64,000 nucleotides of DNA from Colimorpha sp045597945 (lineage in GTDB: Bacteria; Bacteroidota; Bacteroidia; Bacteroidales; P3): assembly GCA_045597945.1 (NCBI GenBank), contig JAZLLD010000035.1, positions 5,139 to 69,138 of the forward strand, written 5' to 3'. Both the position numbers and the translations under genes were made by a program. Of the stretch, positions 1-8,917 are shown in pieces; the stretch's first letter is position 1; every line of letters starts with the position of its first letter. The notes under the pieces are model-generated. The model did no database searches, was not told where the DNA came from, and worked only from the letters and a program-made list of their open reading frames with translations.

Positions 1-213
1 TTTCTTGAACTGAACAGTACCGTCAACAAGTGCATAGAGGGTATGATCTTTCCCCATACCTACGTTCTGACCAGGATTGTGGACGGTGCCACGCTGACGG
101 ATGATGATGTTACCGGCGATGCAATGCTGACCGCCAAAAATCTTAACGCCTAAACGTTTGCTTTCGGATTCACGACCGTTACTGGAACTACCGACACCTT
201 TTTTGTGAGCCAT
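1..213 (-). CDS. rpmA: 50S ribosomal protein L27 (3' end cut by window edge)
   Basis: Ribosomal protein L27 of the large subunit, which lies near the peptidyl-transferase centre. The reading frame begins at an ATG at 213 and reads MAHKKGVGSSSNGRESESKR, then a GVKIFGGQ block and GNIIIRQRGT, the classic L27 pattern. About 71 codons are present. L27 is usually 85-90 residues, so roughly the last 15-20 are outside the window. It lies 36 bp downstream of rplU on the same strand, the conserved L21-L27 operon, and shares its promoter. There is no long N-terminal extension of the kind cleaved in some Firmicutes. Confidence 0.96.
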   Translation of the reverse strand, partial: MAHKKGVGSSSNGRESESKRLGVKIFGGQHCIAGNIIIRQRGTVHNPGQNVGMGKDHTLYALVDGTVQFKK

Positions 214-249
214 AATATAATGTTTTTAAAAGGTTTTACACTACTTGAA

Positions 250-558
250 TTAATTGATGCTATCGATTTTGATCTGGGTCAGATAGTCGCGATGACCATT
301 CATCTTCTGGAAACCCTTACGACGGATTTTCTTGAAGACCAAAACCTTATCGCCCTTGAGGTGGCGGATAACGGTAGCCTTTACACTAGCACCAGCAACG
401 TAAGGTTGACCAACCTGGATGTTGCCGTCATTGTCTTTAAGCATCACGGTGTCAAAAGTAACCTCGCTACCCTCTTCGTTCTGGAGACGGTTAACGAAAA
501 CCTTCTGATCTTTAGCGACCTTGAATTGCTTTCCTGCGATTTCTACGATTGCGTACAT
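250..558 (-). CDS. rplU: 50S ribosomal protein L21
   Basis: Ribosomal protein L21 (102 residues, the normal family length), which binds 23S rRNA in the large subunit. The start reads MYAIVEIAGKQFKV, the family hallmark, and the C-terminal half has the basic KKIRRKGFQKMNGHR block used for rRNA contact. It is the first gene of the L21-L27 operon on the minus strand. A Bacteroidota-type promoter lies at 633-664, giving a 5' leader of about 65-70 nt. Confidence 0.97.
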   Translation of the reverse strand: MYAIVEIAGKQFKVAKDQKVFVNRLQNEEGSEVTFDTVMLKDNDGNIQVGQPYVAGASVKATVIRHLKGDKVLVFKKIRRKGFQKMNGHRDYLTQIKIDSIN

Positions 559-632
559 TTGTTGTTTAATTTATTTTGTTTTAACTAATTATATCTACTT
601 TTAAGGGCATATTATACCCTAGAAACGGATTG

Positions 633-664
633 CAAAGATACGAACTTTTTTTGAACCCACAAAA
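633..664 (-). promoter_or_regulatory. Promoter of rplU-rpmA
   Basis: On the minus strand a TATCTTTG -7 box (640 to 633) lies about 20 bp downstream of a TTTTG -33 box (664 to 660). This matches the Bacteroidota sigma-ABfr consensus and points toward rplU. Assignment is by pattern only. Confidence 0.65.
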
Positions 665-743
665 TTTTTCTTCAAAATATTCTTTTATTAGCATTCTTTT
701 TGCGTTAAAGGCGACACTTTCTGTCAATATTTTGAATGTGATT

Positions 744-1961
744 CTAATCGTAAATAATTTTAAATTTTGAGGCGACTTGTTCTTTCAGCTTGTCCAGATT
801 CTCTTTGTTTTCGCAACATGCCACATAGTAGCCAATACGGTTTCCGCCATCAGTAGGACGCTTGATAGTGTCGCCAACCTTGAAGTTAAGTTTATAATCA
901 AGAATATTAGGGTTGGCCGAAAGGAAATCGAGACCTTCTACCGCAACGACCTTGCCACCAACTTCGGTAGTGTCGAAGAAAGTAAGCACAGCGACTTTGT
1001 CTGTTGCCAACTGGCTTTGGGCAGGAATGGGAGCGATATCTTTTCCGGTAAACATATCAATGAGCATATCGTAGTTATCAATGCCTGTCATAGCAGGAAC
1101 GATATGAGAGGAAATGCGGTTTCCCCCTCCACGAGCACCTATTTCCAACAAATAGAAGACACAATCCTCGCATTTATATTCAGCATGAGTGAATCCGAAT
1201 TTCAGGCCAGAAGCTTCAACAAACGTAGTGTCGATTTTGCGGAGAAGGTCATAGTCGTACTTATCGCTATAATAGGAGAAAAACAAGTCGCTATCCAGAT
1301 TCTTATTGTATGAGAATTGTTGTTTTTCGGATATAGCAAGGCAGATATGGCCATAAGGGGTCATGATACCATCAACAGAAAATTCAGGACCACCTATGTG
1401 ACGTTCGCAAATGACAGCACGACGATGGTGGGAGAAGGATATTGATTCTTCAAATTTGGCAACCAATTCAGCTTCCGACTCAATGGTATACACGCCACGG
1501 CTACTATTAGCATCTATCGGCTTGATAATCATCTTTCTATTTAACGACTTAAAGAAAGCAACCGCTTCGTCAAGGGTTTCACATACCTTGTATTCAGGGT
1601 AAGGAAGATTGTGGTCGCGACAGAAATCTCGCATTAACGACTTATCTGTATAGAGTTGGGCCATATCCTCGCCTTGAGACGGCAGCCCCAATTGCCCGGA
1701 AACGTATGCCAAAGTAGGTGTGGCTATGTCGCACTCATCAGACATAATAGCCACTGCACCAATTTCTTTGGCAGCTTGCAGACAGTGCTGCTTATCAAGA
1801 ATATCAGCATATATGATTTGGTCGGCATAATCAAATGCCGGAGCTCCTTCATAGGGATGGACGACTGCCACGCGGAAACCCTTTTCTTTGATTTTTTTGA
1901 TGAGAGGTATCTGCCAGAAGGTGCCAGGCAGGACCATTATTGTCTGGTTGGAAGAATTCAT
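744..1961 (-). CDS. ATP-grasp carboxylate-amine/thiol ligase-like protein
   Basis: A 405-residue ATP-grasp protein, the fold that activates a carboxylate as acyl-phosphate and joins it to an amine or thiol. Residues 1-100 form a pre-ATP-grasp Rossmann-like domain. The ATP-binding part has KPIDANSSRGVY (Lys147), CERHIGGPEFSVDG (about 185-198) and the metal-binding EIGARGGGNRISS near 270-282, so the catalytic set looks complete. It resembles the carbamoyl-phosphate-synthase-like/PurK-like ATP-grasp group. The start overlaps the stop of the preceding gene by 4 bp, so the two are translationally coupled. It is the last gene of a three-gene cassette with an HMGL-like aldolase and a Rossmann-type protein. 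The substrate cannot be read from sequence. Confidence 0.85.
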   Translation of the reverse strand: MNSSNQTIMVLPGTFWQIPLIKKIKEKGFRVAVVHPYEGAPAFDYADQIIYADILDKQHCLQAAKEIGAVAIMSDECDIATPTLAYVSGQLGLPSQGEDMAQLYTDKSLMRDFCRDHNLPYPEYKVCETLDEAVAFFKSLNRKMIIKPIDANSSRGVYTIESEAELVAKFEESISFSHHRRAVICERHIGGPEFSVDGIMTPYGHICLAISEKQQFSYNKNLDSDLFFSYYSDKYDYDLLRKIDTTFVEASGLKFGFTHAEYKCEDCVFYLLEIGARGGGNRISSHIVPAMTGIDNYDMLIDMFTGKDIAPIPAQSQLATDKVAVLTFFDTTEVGGKVVAVEGLDFLSANPNILDYKLNFKVGDTIKRPTDGGNRIGYYVACCENKENLDKLKEQVASKFKIIYD

Positions 1962-2977
1962 ATTAATGCACTTATTTTATTAATATTATCTATTTCTAAT
2001 TGTGAAAGTTCATGCTTGAATGTACCATCGCCATTGGCTATGCCTAGGACAGTGGTGGGATTAAAAGCGTTGTCTACAACAACATCACCCTCATGCCCCA
2101 CAACACCACCGCTGACAACATTTAGGCCTCCGATTTTCACACGACCAAGATTATGGCTAACCAAATATTCTGATTCCATAATATTGATGACAAGACTTGC
2201 TATACCTGCCCTATCATCAGAGCGGAAGAAGTCGGCACTCGAATGTTCTGCGATAAACTCCTTTGGGAAATTCTTGATACCGATATCGTAGGCTCGAGAA
2301 AAATCGCAATCCGAAAGAGCTTCGAGGTGTTGATAGTTTTCTTTATGCGCACAACCAATAATCAAATCGAAATGCGACCCAACAACATCTTGCTTTCCCA
2401 GAATAGTAACATGAGGCGAGTCGATTGTCAATTTTGTTTCGGAATTCAGCGGAGAATCCAAAGTTGGATAATCCAACTGAAGGACATTGACTGAGATTCC
2501 CTGATTGACCATATAGATTATCATGCGGACAGCTAGAGGGGTATTGCCCAATATCAGAATCCTTTTGTCTTGAATTTCGTTGTTTTCAATACATTTAATA
2601 AAGTTAATTGACGAGGTAGCCCAATTGTCGACATCGCTATAAAAGGCATAAGGGATTGACTGAGATTTCACAGCAAGAGTATAGGAATCTTTAATTTCCT
2701 TGCTATTGTGGCGGATTGTATCGGAATCTATCAGAACGAAATCCATGATACCATTTGAGGCAGAAATGACTTTGTCAGCATAGTCGGTACCAATAACCGA
2801 GATGATGCAGATAATATTCGAAATACTTTCGCGAATGGATGTAACACCACCATATCTGCTTCTTTCAGAGACGTCCTGTTGGACGATTAACACCGAACGT
2901 TTATTGGTCTTCTCCGTCAAATCTTTCACACGCTGAAGTGCTTCAAGATACTCTTTTATAAAAGAATCGTTTTGCAT
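1958..2977 (-). CDS. Uncharacterised Rossmann-type protein of the aldolase/ATP-grasp cassette
   Basis: About 339 residues, not assigned to a known family. A beta-alpha-beta nucleotide-binding pattern is visible in the middle (RILILGNTPLAVRMIIYM, about residues 135-152), suggesting an NAD(P)-dependent enzyme, although the glycines are not canonical. The C-terminal third has a conserved-looking GGVVGHEGDVVVDNAFNP stretch. The frame is open from an ATG at 3031, but that start lies inside the upstream aldolase gene. The ATG at 2977 follows the aldolase stop as TGA-T-ATG, so I chose it as the coupled start. The 3' end overlaps the ATP-grasp gene by 4 bp. Context suggests it acts on the product of the aldolase. 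Confidence 0.7.
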   Translation of the reverse strand: MQNDSFIKEYLEALQRVKDLTEKTNKRSVLIVQQDVSERSRYGGVTSIRESISNIICIISVIGTDYADKVISASNGIMDFVLIDSDTIRHNSKEIKDSYTLAVKSQSIPYAFYSDVDNWATSSINFIKCIENNEIQDKRILILGNTPLAVRMIIYMVNQGISVNVLQLDYPTLDSPLNSETKLTIDSPHVTILGKQDVVGSHFDLIIGCAHKENYQHLEALSDCDFSRAYDIGIKNFPKEFIAEHSSADFFRSDDRAGIASLVINIMESEYLVSHNLGRVKIGGLNVVSGGVVGHEGDVVVDNAFNPTTVLGIANGDGTFKHELSQLEIDNINKISALI

Positions 2978-2978
2978 A

Positions 2979-4013
2979 TCAATATTTTTTATGATAGAAC
3001 TTTGGCGCAAAAAATGCACTATCTCGTCCATTGACTATATTAGTGGCAGCTAATTCAAATAGTTCTTCAGACGGATTTACAACATTTATCTTACATACCT
3101 CATTCATAAGTTGTTCCGGATTGATTTTGAATTTTTCTGCCGTACGCTCCAAGATACCTGTGAACAAACTATGGAAATGCGTTGCACCTTCCGAGATTTC
3201 ACGTTTAGAACTACCTTTCACAGAAGCATTATATCGGCGGGCAATAGTTTGTTCGTATAGATCAGAAAGATCATATATATTTGTATCGCCACTGACATAC
3301 CCTGCTTTTTGGAGAATAGCCACAAGTGATTCTAATTGGGCATTTCCAGCACCACGCCCTAACCCGCCAAGCGTAGCATCGATAAACTCTGCACCAGCCT
3401 CGGCTGCCGCAAGGCTATTTGCGTTAGCCAACAGCAGATTATTATGGCCATGAAAACCAACAGGAATGTCGTAAAAAGAGCGGATATCGCTCACTAGTTT
3501 ATGAACTTGACTAGGCAGCATGCAACCCGCAGAATCAACAATATAAATGGCGTCAGTCTGGTGTTCAATCAAACGCTGAGTACTAAGGACAAACTGATAG
3601 TTTGAAATGGCATAAGTCTTCATAAAAAATGTAAAGACGTATAATCCCAAACTTTTCGCATATTCAATATATTCATATGCCCTTTCCGTCTCAGTAGCAT
3701 TAACACCAATTCGGACAAAGTCTGCCCCAGCATCACTGAGGCGAAGAATATCATCTTTAGTACCCACATTCGGCATGAAGAAAGCACCTATGTTGGCAGT
3801 TCCTTTGCTTGGAATAGCATACTGAAAATATTCATCATCAGACATTGCATTCTCAAATTTTCTGTACGCCCCAAGCCCGGTTCCATTACCTATCTCTATA
3901 TAACTAACGCCTTGCTCGGACAGTCCCCGAACAATATGTTGAATGATATCTGGCTCCCAACGATAGTTGGTTGCATAGCTTCCGTCTCGTATAGTGCAGT
4001 CCAATATTTTCAT
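2979..4013 (-). CDS. HMGL-like aldolase (4-hydroxy-2-oxovalerate aldolase-like)
   Basis: A 344-residue DRE-TIM metallolyase of the HMG-CoA lyase/isopropylmalate synthase/4-hydroxy-2-oxovalerate aldolase superfamily. The N-terminal signature LDCTIRDGSY (Arg9-Asp10) and the metal-binding HGHNN (residues 188-192) are present, as is GGLGRGAGNAQLE near 215. The family makes or breaks a C-C bond next to a keto acid using a divalent metal. No CoA-specific domain is attached and no acylating aldehyde dehydrogenase (DmpF/MhpF) is nearby, unlike the catabolic meta-cleavage pathway. It is the first gene of a cassette with a Rossmann-type protein and an ATP-grasp ligase, which points to biosynthesis of a small molecule or a surface modification. 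Confidence 0.85.
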   Translation of the reverse strand: MKILDCTIRDGSYATNYRWEPDIIQHIVRGLSEQGVSYIEIGNGTGLGAYRKFENAMSDDEYFQYAIPSKGTANIGAFFMPNVGTKDDILRLSDAGADFVRIGVNATETERAYEYIEYAKSLGLYVFTFFMKTYAISNYQFVLSTQRLIEHQTDAIYIVDSAGCMLPSQVHKLVSDIRSFYDIPVGFHGHNNLLLANANSLAAAEAGAEFIDATLGGLGRGAGNAQLESLVAILQKAGYVSGDTNIYDLSDLYEQTIARRYNASVKGSSKREISEGATHFHSLFTGILERTAEKFKINPEQLMNEVCKINVVNPSEELFELAATNIVNGRDSAFFAPKFYHKKY

Positions 4014-4030
4014 AACATCAGTTTGTTGTT

Positions 4031-5800
4031 TTAAAAAGTTTCAACCCACCTACGGATAGCGAAGGTCTGCTCGCGGGCGTTGCCGCAGGCATCGGTGAGG
4101 AATACTTTAAGTTCTAGGTCCTTGTCGGCTGCGGGCACTTGGCTGAGCTTGATGGAAAGTGTGGCGGACTTGCCATCGAACTCGGCGAGCACCCACTCGC
4201 CATTGATGAAACAGCGATATTCGCGCACGCCTGAAAGGTCGTCCCACATCTTGAGGTTAAGCACCTTGCCGGTGAATCTGGCACCATTCTTGAAGTTGAC
4301 AGCTTTGACCCACGGAGCCGCAGTATCGGCCTTGACAACGAAGTTACCCCACCAGCGGCAGTCGGTTTCGAGCCAACGGCCAGGCTTGCCTTCAATCTTG
4401 CGCTCAACAATACGGGTGGATTGAGCCGAGGCGTTATCGCCATTGAGGCGGCAGATGACCAGCTGCTCGGGTTCGTATCCTATAGGAATGGGCATGCGAA
4501 GAGTCCATGTGCGATGTGGCGGGAAGGGAGATAGCCAAGGACGGACCGTGACGACAGGGGAAATTTGGCGGCGGTCGAACTGGGTGCCATGAGTCAGCAA
4601 ATCGTCCTCATATACCATACCGGCTGGCAAGTCGATCTGATAGTTGCCACGTGACACGCTCAGCGGCCAACGAACCAAGAGCGGGTCGGAAGACAGATGA
4701 TATGAAGGGTGTTCTGGGACGTCGTGCATGGGGACAATGGTCTCAAAATGGTTGCGAAGATACACACAGCGAACCGTTTGATTACCATTATAGTCGGAAA
4801 CAGCAATCGTGACTCGGTGTAGCGTTGTGTCGGATTGGATGAATCCAATAGAGCCATCGCCGAAGGTGCGAGCGACGTGAGATGGGTCGCCAGGCAATCT
4901 GCGAGTGATGATATAAGGCTCTTTTGTAGAGCAATAACGGCCATACTCCAGCTGCGCATTGATGGCACGGGTGTCGCCAAAAGTTATTTTATCAACACAA
5001 TACTGGAAGAACGGCCGGCCGTCGACCCAAATGTCGATACGCTGGTAACCATTGTTATTGGTAGAACCTTTGGAACGGTCAGACGCCCACACACCGACAT
5101 AGAACCGGCCGAAAACCGGGATGGGGTTGAATCCAGAGCCAAGTGTCTCAGGATTGTTTGCAAGGTCGACCTGGTGGGCCGACTTGCCATAGTTGATGCG
5201 GGTATTCTTATCCACGGGGAGAAGGCGGATGCCTCGCAGAGCAGGTGGAATCGTATCATGAATGGCTATACCATAGTCAAGCGGATTGAGCGACTGCTGG
5301 GTTCGCGTGTTGCGCACCTCGTAATGAAGATGAGGGCCTCCGCTCATCCCGCTATTACCAGCATACGCGATGATCTCGCCACGACGGACGGGAAGCACGC
5401 CTTCGGAGATAGTGGTATCGAACGAATAGCATTGATGCTCGCGCTGGCAGTTGAGGACATATTCGGCAATAGCGCCATGATATCCATCAAGATGAAGGTA
5501 GACCGTGGTGATATTTCCCTTATGGTTTATGTACAGCATTTTTCCGCCATCGTAGGCTGAGATTCGCAGACGACAGACATATCCGTCGGCAGGGGCATAG
5601 ACGGGCAGACCTACACCTTCGTCGCCACCAATGCGAAGGTCAAGACCTCCATGGAAATGATTCGAACGGATTTCAGCAAAAGTGCCCGAAGGAGCCGGTT
5701 CGATACACAAAGGGCAATCCAGTTTGACGGGCTCTAGCGACTGGGCCCAGAGCGGGAGTACAGCGGACAAAGAGAGGAGGATGGTCAGGATGTATTTCAT
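4031..5800 (-). CDS. Secreted M23 (LytM-like) peptidase
   Basis: A 589-residue exported protein with a signal peptide (residues 1-20, ending at LWAQ) and an N-terminal peptidase M23 domain, a zinc endopeptidase that usually cuts peptidoglycan cross-bridges. The zinc ligands are visible: HFHGGLD (His50, Asp54), YLHLD (about 101-105) and GPHLHYE (His157, His159). An active enzyme is therefore likely, rather than an inactive EnvC-type activator. The remaining 400 residues are beta-rich and unassigned. It sits between the aldolase cassette (17 bp away) and recN (40 bp). The likely location is periplasm or outer membrane. Confidence 0.9.
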   Translation of the reverse strand: MKYILTILLSLSAVLPLWAQSLEPVKLDCPLCIEPAPSGTFAEIRSNHFHGGLDLRIGGDEGVGLPVYAPADGYVCRLRISAYDGGKMLYINHKGNITTVYLHLDGYHGAIAEYVLNCQREHQCYSFDTTISEGVLPVRRGEIIAYAGNSGMSGGPHLHYEVRNTRTQQSLNPLDYGIAIHDTIPPALRGIRLLPVDKNTRINYGKSAHQVDLANNPETLGSGFNPIPVFGRFYVGVWASDRSKGSTNNNGYQRIDIWVDGRPFFQYCVDKITFGDTRAINAQLEYGRYCSTKEPYIITRRLPGDPSHVARTFGDGSIGFIQSDTTLHRVTIAVSDYNGNQTVRCVYLRNHFETIVPMHDVPEHPSYHLSSDPLLVRWPLSVSRGNYQIDLPAGMVYEDDLLTHGTQFDRRQISPVVTVRPWLSPFPPHRTWTLRMPIPIGYEPEQLVICRLNGDNASAQSTRIVERKIEGKPGRWLETDCRWWGNFVVKADTAAPWVKAVNFKNGARFTGKVLNLKMWDDLSGVREYRCFINGEWVLAEFDGKSATLSIKLSQVPAADKDLELKVFLTDACGNAREQTFAIRRWVETF

Positions 5801-5840
5801 TTCTATATCTGAGTGTGCTTACTTGTGTTATTCTTGAATC

Positions 5841-7499
5841 TTAATTCATCAGTTCACGGGCGGTCTGCAACGCCGAATCGGTAGGCGGATTTGACGACAG
5901 CATGACAGCGATTTCGTTGATGCGTTCATCCATACTGAGCTGACGGATACGGGAGATGGTGCGAGTGTCTTCCAATGCTTTTGCCACTTTGAGGTGCTGA
6001 TTGGCCTTGGCTGCCAGCTGTGGGAGATGCGAGATGGCCACGACCTGCATGTGCTCAGCCATAGAACGCATGATTTTGCCTACGGCCACTGAGATATCGC
6101 CCGAGACACCGCTGTCGATTTCATCGAAGATAATCGTGGGCAACAAGTTGCGACGAGTGACCACCGACTTGACGGCCAACATGAGCCGAGAAAGTTCGCC
6201 GCCCGAAGCCACCTCGGCCAAAGGTCGCAGCGTGCCTCCTTGGTTGGCGTTGAAGAGCAGACATACATTGTCATGGCCCATCGGACCAAAATCGGAAGCA
6301 GGCGACACATCAACGACGATGGTGGCCGAGCCCATGCCCAGCTGAGCCAACACGGGAAGAACCTGTTGCTGCAAGATTTCGGCTGAGTGCCGACGGGCGT
6401 CGGTGAGAGAATCCGCCTTCTGCTGAAGTTGGGCAAAAGACTTGTCGACCTGTTCCATGACCTCGCGGATACGGTCGTCAAGACTCTCAGCTTCTTGCAA
6501 TTGAGCATCCAATTTTTCTTGGATTTGCAAAAGTGCCTCCACAGAATCGACATTATGTTTCTTCTCCAAGCGGTAAATCATATCGAGCCGATCGCCGACA
6601 AATGCTTGCCGCTCGGGGGAAAACTGCAGTTTTTCGTTGAGCGCGGATACTTCTGAAACAACATCCTGCAACTCGATGAGGCAAGAATCGATGCGTTGAT
6701 GCAAGGTTTCAATGGTATTATGATAGCCAAGGACATGCGAAAGAGCACTCCTGCAAGACACGAGCCGTGCCACAACGGAGTCATCGCCAAGACCATCGCC
6801 ATCACAAAGGGCAATACAGCCAGACAAAGCCTCTTTGATTGTGCCGGTGTGTTCCAGCAATTGCGCTTCTTCTTCCAATTCGGCTTGTTCGCCCGGTTGG
6901 AGTTCCGCCTGCTGCAACTCTTCAAAAAGGAACCGATTATAGTCCAGAATCTGATTGTTCTGTGCGTCTTGGGTCGTGAGGGTCTCCAACTGCCGTTTGA
7001 GATTTGTGTACTGGGCGTAAGCCGACTGATACTGCGACAATAACTCCGGGGCGGAGAAAGAGTCTAGCAACTGGGTTTGGAAGAGGGAGGAAGTAAGTGT
7101 GAGTGTCTGATACTGGGAATGGATGTCCAAGATATGCGGTCCAAGTTCCTTTAAGAATTGGAGATTGGCCGGCGAATCGTTCACGAATGCCCGACTTTTG
7201 GAAGAGGGGAGAATCTCGCGACGAAGGATGAGCGTATCATCATATTCGGCATCATACTCTTCAAAAAGGGGCTGAAGGCACAACCCAGCAATGTCGAAAG
7301 TGGCTTCCACGACACATTTGTGTTCTTTGTCGGAAAGCACCTGGGTATCGGCACGCTGGCCCAACAAAAGTCCTAACGCACCAAGCATGATGGATTTGCC
7401 TGCACCTGTTTCGCCCGTAATGACCACGAAACCAGAATCAAAAGCGATATCGGTTTGGTGGATAAGAGCGTAGTTTTCTATATGTAAGGTTTTGAGCAT
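5841..7499 (-). CDS. recN: DNA repair protein RecN
   Basis: A 552-residue SMC-like ATPase that gathers broken DNA ends for RecA-dependent double-strand break repair. The Walker A motif GETGAGKS is at residues 29-36, long alpha-helical coiled-coil arms fill the centre, and the C-terminal half holds GGELSRLMLA (ABC signature) and the Walker B TIIFDEIDSGVSG. The length is normal for RecN. The gene lies 29 bp downstream of sufS with no recognisable promoter of its own in the gap. Confidence 0.96.
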   Translation of the reverse strand: MLKTLHIENYALIHQTDIAFDSGFVVITGETGAGKSIMLGALGLLLGQRADTQVLSDKEHKCVVEATFDIAGLCLQPLFEEYDAEYDDTLILRREILPSSKSRAFVNDSPANLQFLKELGPHILDIHSQYQTLTLTSSLFQTQLLDSFSAPELLSQYQSAYAQYTNLKRQLETLTTQDAQNNQILDYNRFLFEELQQAELQPGEQAELEEEAQLLEHTGTIKEALSGCIALCDGDGLGDDSVVARLVSCRSALSHVLGYHNTIETLHQRIDSCLIELQDVVSEVSALNEKLQFSPERQAFVGDRLDMIYRLEKKHNVDSVEALLQIQEKLDAQLQEAESLDDRIREVMEQVDKSFAQLQQKADSLTDARRHSAEILQQQVLPVLAQLGMGSATIVVDVSPASDFGPMGHDNVCLLFNANQGGTLRPLAEVASGGELSRLMLAVKSVVTRRNLLPTIIFDEIDSGVSGDISVAVGKIMRSMAEHMQVVAISHLPQLAAKANQHLKVAKALEDTRTISRIRQLSMDERINEIAVMLSSNPPTDSALQTARELMN

Positions 7500-7528
7500 G
7501 TGTCTGTTTTGTTTCGGTATTCCAACTA

Positions 7529-8722
7529 TTATTCAAGCATTGGTGCGATGCGGTTGAGAGCCGCCACCAAGGCATCGATATCGGAAGTGGTGGTATACGA
7601 AGCGAAAGAAGCTCTGACTGTGCCAGGGATTCCATATCGCTGCATGATAGGCTGGGTGCAATGATGTCCTGTTCGGACGGCAATGCCCAATTTGTCCAGC
7701 AAGGTACCGACATCATACGGATGCGACGATCCGACAAGGAAAGAAATGACTCCAGCTTTATGCGGGGCCGTTCCGATAAATCTGATATTCGGGACTTGGG
7801 ACATTTTTTCCATTGCATAATTCATCAATTCGGCCTCGTGTTGAGCAATATTATCAATCCCTATCGACTGGATGTAATCAATGGCCGAACCAAGGCCTAA
7901 GACATCGGCCACAGACGGCGTACCTGCCTCGAATTTGAAGGGAAGTTCATTGTATGTGGTCTTCTCAAAGGTGACATCCTTAATCATTTCGCCACCACCA
8001 TGATAGGGAGGCATCTGCTCCAAAAGCGACTGACGTCCATACATGACGCCCACGCCCATGGGCGCATACATTTTATGTCCGGAGAAGCAGAAGAAGTCGC
8101 AATCGATATCTTGAACGTCAATCTTCATGTGAGCGACAGACTGAGCTCCGTCAACCAAGATTGGCACTCCATGACTATGAGCAATGGCAGCCATTTGCTT
8201 AACGGGATTGATAGTGCCGAGGGTGTTTGACACATGGTTGACTGCCACAATACGAGTGCGCTTGGTAAACAGAGATTCATAGGCTTCAAGATCCAGCACA
8301 CCTTCATCGGAGAAGGGGATTACCTTGAGCCGAGCCCCTACCCTTTCGCACGCCAACTGCCAAGGAACAATATTGGAATGATGTTCCATACCGGAAACAA
8401 TGACTTCGTCGTACTCATGCAGGAACTGCTGGCAGAAGCTGCTGGCAACTAGGTTGATGCTTTCGGTAGTTCCACGGGTGAAAACGATTTGCGAGGTTGA
8501 CGGAGCATTGATGTACTGCTGAACTTGGCGGCGAACTGCCTCGAAACGCTCGGTGGCCATGTTCGCCAAATAATGAGCCCCGCGATGGATATTACTGTTG
8601 AGGGTGAGGTAGTACTGGGAGATGGTATCGATAACCTGCCGAGGCTTCTGCGTTGTGGCAGCATTGTCAAGATAGACTAATGGTTTATCATAAACCTTGG
8701 TGTTGAGTATTGGGAAATCCAT
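7529..8722 (-). CDS. sufS: Cysteine desulfurase SufS
   Basis: A PLP-dependent group II cysteine desulfurase (397 residues) that takes sulfur from cysteine for iron-sulfur cluster assembly. The PLP lysine is Lys217 in FSGHKMYAP and the persulfide cysteine is Cys355 in RTGHHCTQPIMQRYG, the SufS/CsdA type of active site. No other suf gene (sufBCD, sufE/U) is in the window. The gene is followed by recN and preceded by a small membrane protein. Confidence 0.93.
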   Translation of the reverse strand: MDFPILNTKVYDKPLVYLDNAATTQKPRQVIDTISQYYLTLNSNIHRGAHYLANMATERFEAVRRQVQQYINAPSTSQIVFTRGTTESINLVASSFCQQFLHEYDEVIVSGMEHHSNIVPWQLACERVGARLKVIPFSDEGVLDLEAYESLFTKRTRIVAVNHVSNTLGTINPVKQMAAIAHSHGVPILVDGAQSVAHMKIDVQDIDCDFFCFSGHKMYAPMGVGVMYGRQSLLEQMPPYHGGGEMIKDVTFEKTTYNELPFKFEAGTPSVADVLGLGSAIDYIQSIGIDNIAQHEAELMNYAMEKMSQVPNIRFIGTAPHKAGVISFLVGSSHPYDVGTLLDKLGIAVRTGHHCTQPIMQRYGIPGTVRASFASYTTTSDIDALVAALNRIAPMLE

Positions 8723-8740
8723 AGGAAGATGTATCTTGGG

Positions 8741-8908
8741 TTAAAAAGTGTGTCTATATAATATATACATTATTATTACTCCAACGATGAGCAGTCCGAG
8801 GAAGATAAAGAAAGCCCAACTACATCCTGCCTTGGGCAAAGGCCGATTTTTGCGCTGGACGAGGCGCTCGAAATCTAAGGGCTGAGACTCTTCAGAGTAA
8901 TTATTCAT
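8741..8908 (-). CDS. Small single-pass membrane protein (55 aa)
   Basis: A short frame from ATG 8908 to TAA 8741 between dedA and sufS. It encodes a charged N-terminal part (MNNYSEESQPLDFERLVQRK) followed by one strongly hydrophobic segment at residues 31-51 (WAFFIFLGLLIVGVIIMYIL) and a short basic tail. The layout is an N-in single transmembrane protein. It fills an otherwise empty gap in a packed operon, starting 9 bp after the dedA stop and ending 18 bp before sufS, which supports it being real. Function unknown. Confidence 0.6.
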   Translation of the reverse strand: MNNYSEESQPLDFERLVQRKNRPLPKAGCSWAFFIFLGLLIVGVIIMYILYRHTF

Positions 8909-8917
8909 TGGAACTTA

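Noticed and set aside
2978..3031. Upstream ATG (3031) as start of the Rossmann-type gene
   Set aside because: It would put 53 bp inside the aldolase gene; the TGA-T-ATG junction at 2977 is a better coupled start.
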